Shown here one piece after another: positions 59,478-64,000 of a stretch of 64,000 bases of DNA. The notes under the pieces are model-generated. The model did no database searches and had not been told where the DNA came from. It saw only the letters and a list, made by a program, of their open reading frames with translations. Every line of letters starts with the position of its first letter. Within the stretch, counting starts at the first letter, position 1. Where the stretch lies: positions 620,001-684,000 of the forward strand of contig JANSWU010000001.1 of the NCBI GenBank assembly GCA_024743315.1. The letters run 5' to 3'. A program made the translations under genes and the position numbers. The stretch comes from Hyphomonadaceae bacterium (GTDB lineage: Bacteria > Pseudomonadota > Alphaproteobacteria > Caulobacterales > Hyphomonadaceae).

Positions 59478-61178
59478 CTATCTTGGCGGCTGATAGGCCC
59501 GTCGCGGCGCTGATTGGCGTTGCGCTGATTGCCAGTTGGGATCGATCCAGACCGGCGCGGGGTCAGGTGCCAATGCAGGCTTTCCGAGGATCGCGTCGGC
59601 GGCTTTTTCCGCCGCCATGATGGTCGGCGCATTGATATTGCCATACGGCACGGTCGGAAAGATTGAAGCGTCAACCACGCGTAGACCGGACAGGCCGCGC
59701 ACCCGGCATTCCGTGTCCGTAACCGCTTGGGGATCATCTTTTCGACCCATCCGTGCGGTGCCACAGGGGTGGTAAGCGCTTTCGACATTTTCACGCACCC
59801 ATTGATCAATCTCGTCATCCGATTGAACATCGAGACCTGGCTGCAATTCATCGCCTCGAAACGCATCCATGGCGGGTTGGGCGATGATCTCGCGCGTCAG
59901 GCGAATGCATTGACGCCACGCTGCAATGTCATCCTCATGCTGGAGATAGTTGAACAGGATGCTGGGATGTGCGCTCGGATCGGCGTCTGTGATCTCGACC
60001 CGTCCTCGGCTTTTCGGCTTGTTCGGGCCAACATGCACCTGGAAGCCATGGCCCTTGATGGACGGGGTGCCGTCATAGCGCATCGCCGCGGGTAGGAAGT
60101 GATACTGAATGTCAGGTGATTTCAGCCCGGCCCGCGAGCGAATAAAGGCGCAGGATTCAAAATGATTGGTCGCGCCAAGGCCGGATTTGAAAAAGAACCA
60201 CTTGGCGCCGATGAAGAATTTGCTCAGCGGGTTGAGCTTGCTGTTCAAGCTCACGGGCTGTTCGCAGTGAAACTGGAAATAGACCTCAAGATGATCCTGC
60301 AGATTCTGTCCGACCCCCGGCAAATCGTGCTGGGGTCGGATGCCGAGCCCCGAGAGCCGTTCAGCCGATCCGATACCGGACCGTTGCAAGATCATCGGCG
60401 AGGCAATGGACCCCGCCGACAGAATCACTTCCTTGCCGGCTTTGAATTCCATTGGCTGGCCATGCCGTGCGCCGGAAACGCCGGTGATCTGTTTACCTTG
60501 CATCAAGAGGCGATCGACCAGAACATTCTTTAAGATGGTCAGATTGGATCGGCTTTGTGCCGGTCGCAGATAGGCGCGTGAGGTCGATGCCCGTTTGCCG
60601 CTGGCGACCGTCATGTGCATCTGGCCGAAGCCTTCGCCGCAATAGCCATTATAATCTTCGGTTTGCGGATACCCGGCCTCAACCCCAGCATCGATGAAGG
60701 CCTGATAGAGCGGGTTGCGGGTCATATTGTTGCCGCCGGAAACGCCAAGCGGACCATTGCCACCGCGATACGCATCTGCCCCGTTCTGCCACATCTCGGA
60801 CCGCTTGAAGTAAGGCAGACAATCGGCATAGGACCAGCCTTCGGCGCCGAGCGAGACCCATTCCTCAAAGTCGCAGGCATGGCCGCGCACATAAACCATG
60901 CCATTGATGGAGGAGGTCCCGCCCAGTCCTCGACCGCGTGGGCAGGTGATCTGGCGATGATCGACATACGGCTCGGGATCAGAATTGTAGCCCCAATTAT
61001 ACGTCCTGGAGGCCATCGGATAGGATAAGGCTGTCGGCATTGAGATCAGGATGTTGCGATCGCTCCCCCCGGCTTCGAGCAAGAGTACGGAATGTTTGCC
61101 ATCTTCGGAGAGCCGATTGGCCAGCACGCAGCCGGCCGAGCCGGCGCCGACAATTATGTAATCAAATGTCTTGTTCAT
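59478..61178 (-). CDS. GMC-family FAD oxidoreductase (choline dehydrogenase-like)
   Basis: [23 protein letters not shown]...[27 protein letters not shown]...[14 protein letters not shown]. Confidence 0.93.
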   Translation of the reverse strand: MNKTFDYIIVGAGSAGCVLANRLSEDGKHSVLLLEAGGSDRNILISMPTALSYPMASRTYNWGYNSDPEPYVDHRQITCPRGRGLGGTSSINGMVYVRGHACDFEEWVSLGAEGWSYADCLPYFKRSEMWQNGADAYRGGNGPLGVSGGNNMTRNPLYQAFIDAGVEAGYPQTEDYNGYCGEGFGQMHMTVASGKRASTSRAYLRPAQSRSNLTILKNVLVDRLLMQGKQITGVSGARHGQPMEFKAGKEVILSAGSIASPMILQRSGIGSAERLSGLGIRPQHDLPGVGQNLQDHLEVYFQFHCEQPVSLNSKLNPLSKFFIGAKWFFFKSGLGATNHFESCAFIRSRAGLKSPDIQYHFLPAAMRYDGTPSIKGHGFQVHVGPNKPKSRGRVEITDADPSAHPSILFNYLQHEDDIAAWRQCIRLTREIIAQPAMDAFRGDELQPGLDVQSDDEIDQWVRENVESAYHPCGTARMGRKDDPQAVTDTECRVRGLSGLRVVDASIFPTVPYGNINAPTIMAAEKAADAILGKPALAPDPAPVWIDPNWQSAQRQSAPRRAYQPPR

Positions 61179-62322
61179 GGCTTTGAATGTCCGGCGAAGA
61201 GAGATCGCTGAGCGCGTCACGCCTGATAAACGTCAGAGCATAAATCACGCAATAGATGCCGATCACCACCAATCCGATCCATTCGATTTTGAGTGGGGTG
61301 AATTGGTACATGAGGATCAAGCTGAAGAGCAACGACCAGTGGGCCGCAACATATCCCGCATTGCCCAGTCGGGTCACGGTCAGGCCGAGATTTTCCGAGT
61401 AAAGACGGGTCAGGGAATCGAGAGAATTGACGACAAAAATCACGCCCACCGCCACCATTGAAAGCTGTAGGGTTGCAGAGAGTTCAATCGCCTCTGTGTG
61501 AAACACGTAGAGCACCGAAAACCACAAAGCGATCGGGATCGACGGCAACACCAAGAGGGCTATCATCAATTGATAGGTCCGCAGCCCGCCGACAAACCGG
61601 GCGACGAACTGTCCGATCATGATGCTCCAGGCGAACCACCAGAACAGGTAAAATGCGTGATAGTCTGTCAGCGGGCTGATGAATTTTGGCAGATTGGTGA
61701 AATAGCCAGAAATGTTCGCGGCACTTTCAGACAGTCCCAACAGACCCGCGCCACTGCTGATCCAAAGCAAGATGATCAATCCGAGGAAGAGACCGCTGGA
61801 GCCGAGCCCAAGCCATTTGACATAGCGAATATCCGTGCTCGACAGCACCGCGGCGAGGACCACAGCGGCCACCAAGCCATAGCGCAATGGCGGGCTGATG
61901 CCGTCAATATAGCTCGGCAAATAAGACAGGAACAAAAACCCGGTAAAAGCGCAGGTGGCGATGATCACCGCATTATTGATGAGTTTCACCCAGCCGATTT
62001 CGAACAGTTTCAGTTTCGGCTCGATGACACAGAAATAAAAGGTCGTGAGAAAGTAAAAGCCCCAGACCAGGAATCCCCAGAACCCGAACTCTATGGCCAA
62101 GGGATTGGTGAAGCCATAAGGCGCTTCGGTTTCATAGATCGGAAACTCGGTCAGCGGAAACATGATCAGCCCGACATCGAGACCCGATGTGAACAAAATC
62201 GCCATAAAGGCTGTCAGCGGCAGCGGGTCACTCCCTTTCAGTTTCAAATTCCGAAACAAAATGACGAGCACGAGCGATGTGCAGAGCGTGATCAGAATCG
62301 CAATTGTAAGTATCGTGTTCAT
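61162..62322 (-). CDS. Short BCCT-family (betaine/choline/carnitine) transporter-like protein
   Basis: [42 protein letters not shown] and [28 protein letters not shown] resemble BCCT signatures; 386 aa. Confidence 0.75.
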   Translation of the reverse strand: MNTILTIAILITLCTSLVLVILFRNLKLKGSDPLPLTAFMAILFTSGLDVGLIMFPLTEFPIYETEAPYGFTNPLAIEFGFWGFLVWGFYFLTTFYFCVIEPKLKLFEIGWVKLINNAVIIATCAFTGFLFLSYLPSYIDGISPPLRYGLVAAVVLAAVLSSTDIRYVKWLGLGSSGLFLGLIILLWISSGAGLLGLSESAANISGYFTNLPKFISPLTDYHAFYLFWWFAWSIMIGQFVARFVGGLRTYQLMIALLVLPSIPIALWFSVLYVFHTEAIELSATLQLSMVAVGVIFVVNSLDSLTRLYSENLGLTVTRLGNAGYVAAHWSLLFSLILMYQFTPLKIEWIGLVVIGIYCVIYALTFIRRDALSDLSSPDIQSHEQDI

Positions 62323-62489
62323 CAGTATCGGGACCCGCGGCTAGCATGAACGCCTCTGGCGCCGAGATGCAAGCTTAGATGTCGCTTGCCGTCGCGCGGC
62401 CAGCGCTGAGCGCGGTCAAAAAAACTCCGGCATAGATCGTGCAGTGCGAATCACATCCTTATCGGCAACGAGACTTGAAGGATGTGGGG

Positions 62490-63002
62490 ATGGGGTTCTT
62501 GCGATTGGCTTTGGCTTTGCTGGTGATCACTTTGATCAGCCCTGCCGGGCATGCCGGAACCGTGCATGAAGTTCGTTTCGCTCAATCTGGCAAAGTTCTG
62601 GTCTGGCAGGATGGTGAACGCGTCGGGCAAGGCGCCGATGTGATCGTCAATGCCCCGGAAGTAAACGCAGGCAACCGGCTGATCGGGGCTGGACAACTTG
62701 AGCCCATCGGGGCGTCGCGCGACCAAGCCTCAAATTCACTCAGATTACAGGTCGCCAGTAATACGGGCTTCGAGATCATCTCAATCGATCCCGTCCGAAC
62801 GCCAAAGGTTCGGGTCGTGGTGGCGGGAATTGGAGACAATGCCGCGCTGAAGGCCGGGGCGACCAGTTCAGAAGTCTTGTTCCAACAGGCAACGAAGTCA
62901 GCGGTTCGGTCGGGATCCGCCCTTAGCCAGGCAATCGCCTTGGACATTTTTTGGGACGGCGATGTGCCGCCAGCGCTACTGGTGCGGGCCAAAAGTTCTT
63001 AA
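62490..63002 (+). CDS. Secreted protein of unknown function
   Basis: Signal peptide MGFLRLALALLVITLISPAGHAG; no recognised domain. Confidence 0.65.
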   Translation: MGFLRLALALLVITLISPAGHAGTVHEVRFAQSGKVLVWQDGERVGQGADVIVNAPEVNAGNRLIGAGQLEPIGASRDQASNSLRLQVASNTGFEIISIDPVRTPKVRVVVAGIGDNAALKAGATSSEVLFQQATKSAVRSGSALSQAIALDIFWDGDVPPALLVRAKSS

Positions 63003-63076
63003 TCAATTAACCCATCCAGACGGCGCGTCTGCAGTGTTTAAGGGCTTCTTAGCGCTCACGAATTAACCATATCTGC

Positions 63077-63931
63077 GTGAGGCGGAATTCATCATCCTGG
63101 GCATCCCTTGCGGGGGCATTGGCCCTTTGCGCGCTGACCGCGCCATCTGCGTCGGCAGATGTGATTGATCGTCCGCATTTTGAGCGCGAAGGCATTGTGA
63201 TTGTCTGGGCGGCGGACGCAGCGAGCGGAGCGCCGGTGGTGTCTGACTTTATTCTCGATACCGGCAATGGCGCGACAGCCGCCGGGTCGGGCGATATCGA
63301 TCTGATTTCTACCGATGTCCATACTGTGGTGACAGGAAGCCTGGTCCCGACCCAGGATGGCGTCGCCAGCGCGACGGGCGGAATGCCGTTCCTGCTGACC
63401 AATACGGACCGCGGAACGATCAATACAGATTCGAATGGCGATGGCGTGGTCAGCGGTGATGACGCGTTCACCTCATTTGGCCTGCAGAACATTACCGATG
63501 CACGGGTCGATGCAGTGCGCCAGTCCTCGAGCTTCTATGTGGCGTCGAATGTCCCGTTCGCGATAGACGCCCAGGCCTTTACACCGAGCACATTCACGGA
63601 ATTCATCCTGCTGCTGATCACGCGGGTGCAATTGTCGATGACGCAAACTGGAGATGATGGCCTCGCCTTTGGATCAAGCGCGCAATTGCCCCATTCCGGC
63701 GGCAGCAATGCTGGCTTTGCGCCGAGCCTGCGGCTCTGGGATCTCAGAACCCCGCAAAACGTGTTTACGGGTAACCAGCGGACCGCAGCCACGCCGGGAT
63801 CGATCGCCGACCAATCGGTCCGGTTCGATGCTGAATATGCAATCTCAGCCGCCAATCTGAATGGCTACGACCTCTCCCTCGGCACCTTCGATTTCCAGGT
63901 CGAGGTCGTTTACACCGTGTATGTGCCTTAG
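63077..63931 (+). CDS. Secreted protein of unknown function with a Ca-binding-like loop
   Basis: GTG start, signal peptide ending ...SASA, motif NTDSNGDGVVSGDDAF; no recognised family. Confidence 0.65.
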   Translation: MRRNSSSWASLAGALALCALTAPSASADVIDRPHFEREGIVIVWAADAASGAPVVSDFILDTGNGATAAGSGDIDLISTDVHTVVTGSLVPTQDGVASATGGMPFLLTNTDRGTINTDSNGDGVVSGDDAFTSFGLQNITDARVDAVRQSSSFYVASNVPFAIDAQAFTPSTFTEFILLLITRVQLSMTQTGDDGLAFGSSAQLPHSGGSNAGFAPSLRLWDLRTPQNVFTGNQRTAATPGSIADQSVRFDAEYAISAANLNGYDLSLGTFDFQVEVVYTVYVP

Positions 63932-64000
63932 CTTTTCAAGCCGAGCTTATCGACCAGGCCGACGCGCATATCCTTGGCCGTGTATATCTTCACATCATCG
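63928..64000 (-). CDS. C-terminus of a truncated CDS (runs off the window)
   Basis: Minus strand reads ...DDVKIYTAKDMRVGLVDKLGLKS-stop, vaguely like an S49/SppA peptidase C-terminal segment. Confidence 0.4.
   Translation of the reverse strand, partial: DDVKIYTAKDMRVGLVDKLGLKS

Noticed and set aside
61498-62349. 283-aa plus-strand ORF rich in Q/R/E
   Set aside because: Antisense to the hydrophobic BCCT-like gene; charged composition is the expected mirror of TM codons.

Overview
This window reads as chromosomal DNA from an alphaproteobacterium, with gene content and order suggesting a Hyphomonadaceae/Maricaulales/Caulobacterales-like lineage (inference). It is densely packed and mostly core genome. 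In order it contains: a nusA-infB-rbfA translation operon; cspA and trmB; a glycosyltransferase/methyltransferase/membrane protein trio; a complete tolQRAB-pal-cpoB-tilS cluster; a B12-dependent ethylmalonyl-CoA-mutase-like gene; gpmA-purU and PTS EIIA/HPr genes; proB-obgE-rpmA-rplU; a tRNA-Ser(CGA); an accessory-looking block at about 41-53 kb; tsaB-rimI-fur-udk; fabI; and an overlapping GMC-oxidoreductase/BCCT-transporter pair. I found no CRISPR array, transposase, integrase or prophage. The best candidates for something undescribed are: (1) two collinear intergenic islands of about 245 bp (76-318 and 18068-18321), made of hairpins in the same order with compensatory stem changes; (2) a single-ORF fusion of a transglutaminase-like domain, a multi-TM region and an ATP-grasp ligase (44549-46990) that keeps a Cys/His/Asp triad and overlaps a TPR gene; (3) a membrane histidine-kinase-like protein (50841-52520) whose H-box His appears to be Arg. 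All names come from reading the translations and motifs. No database search was run.
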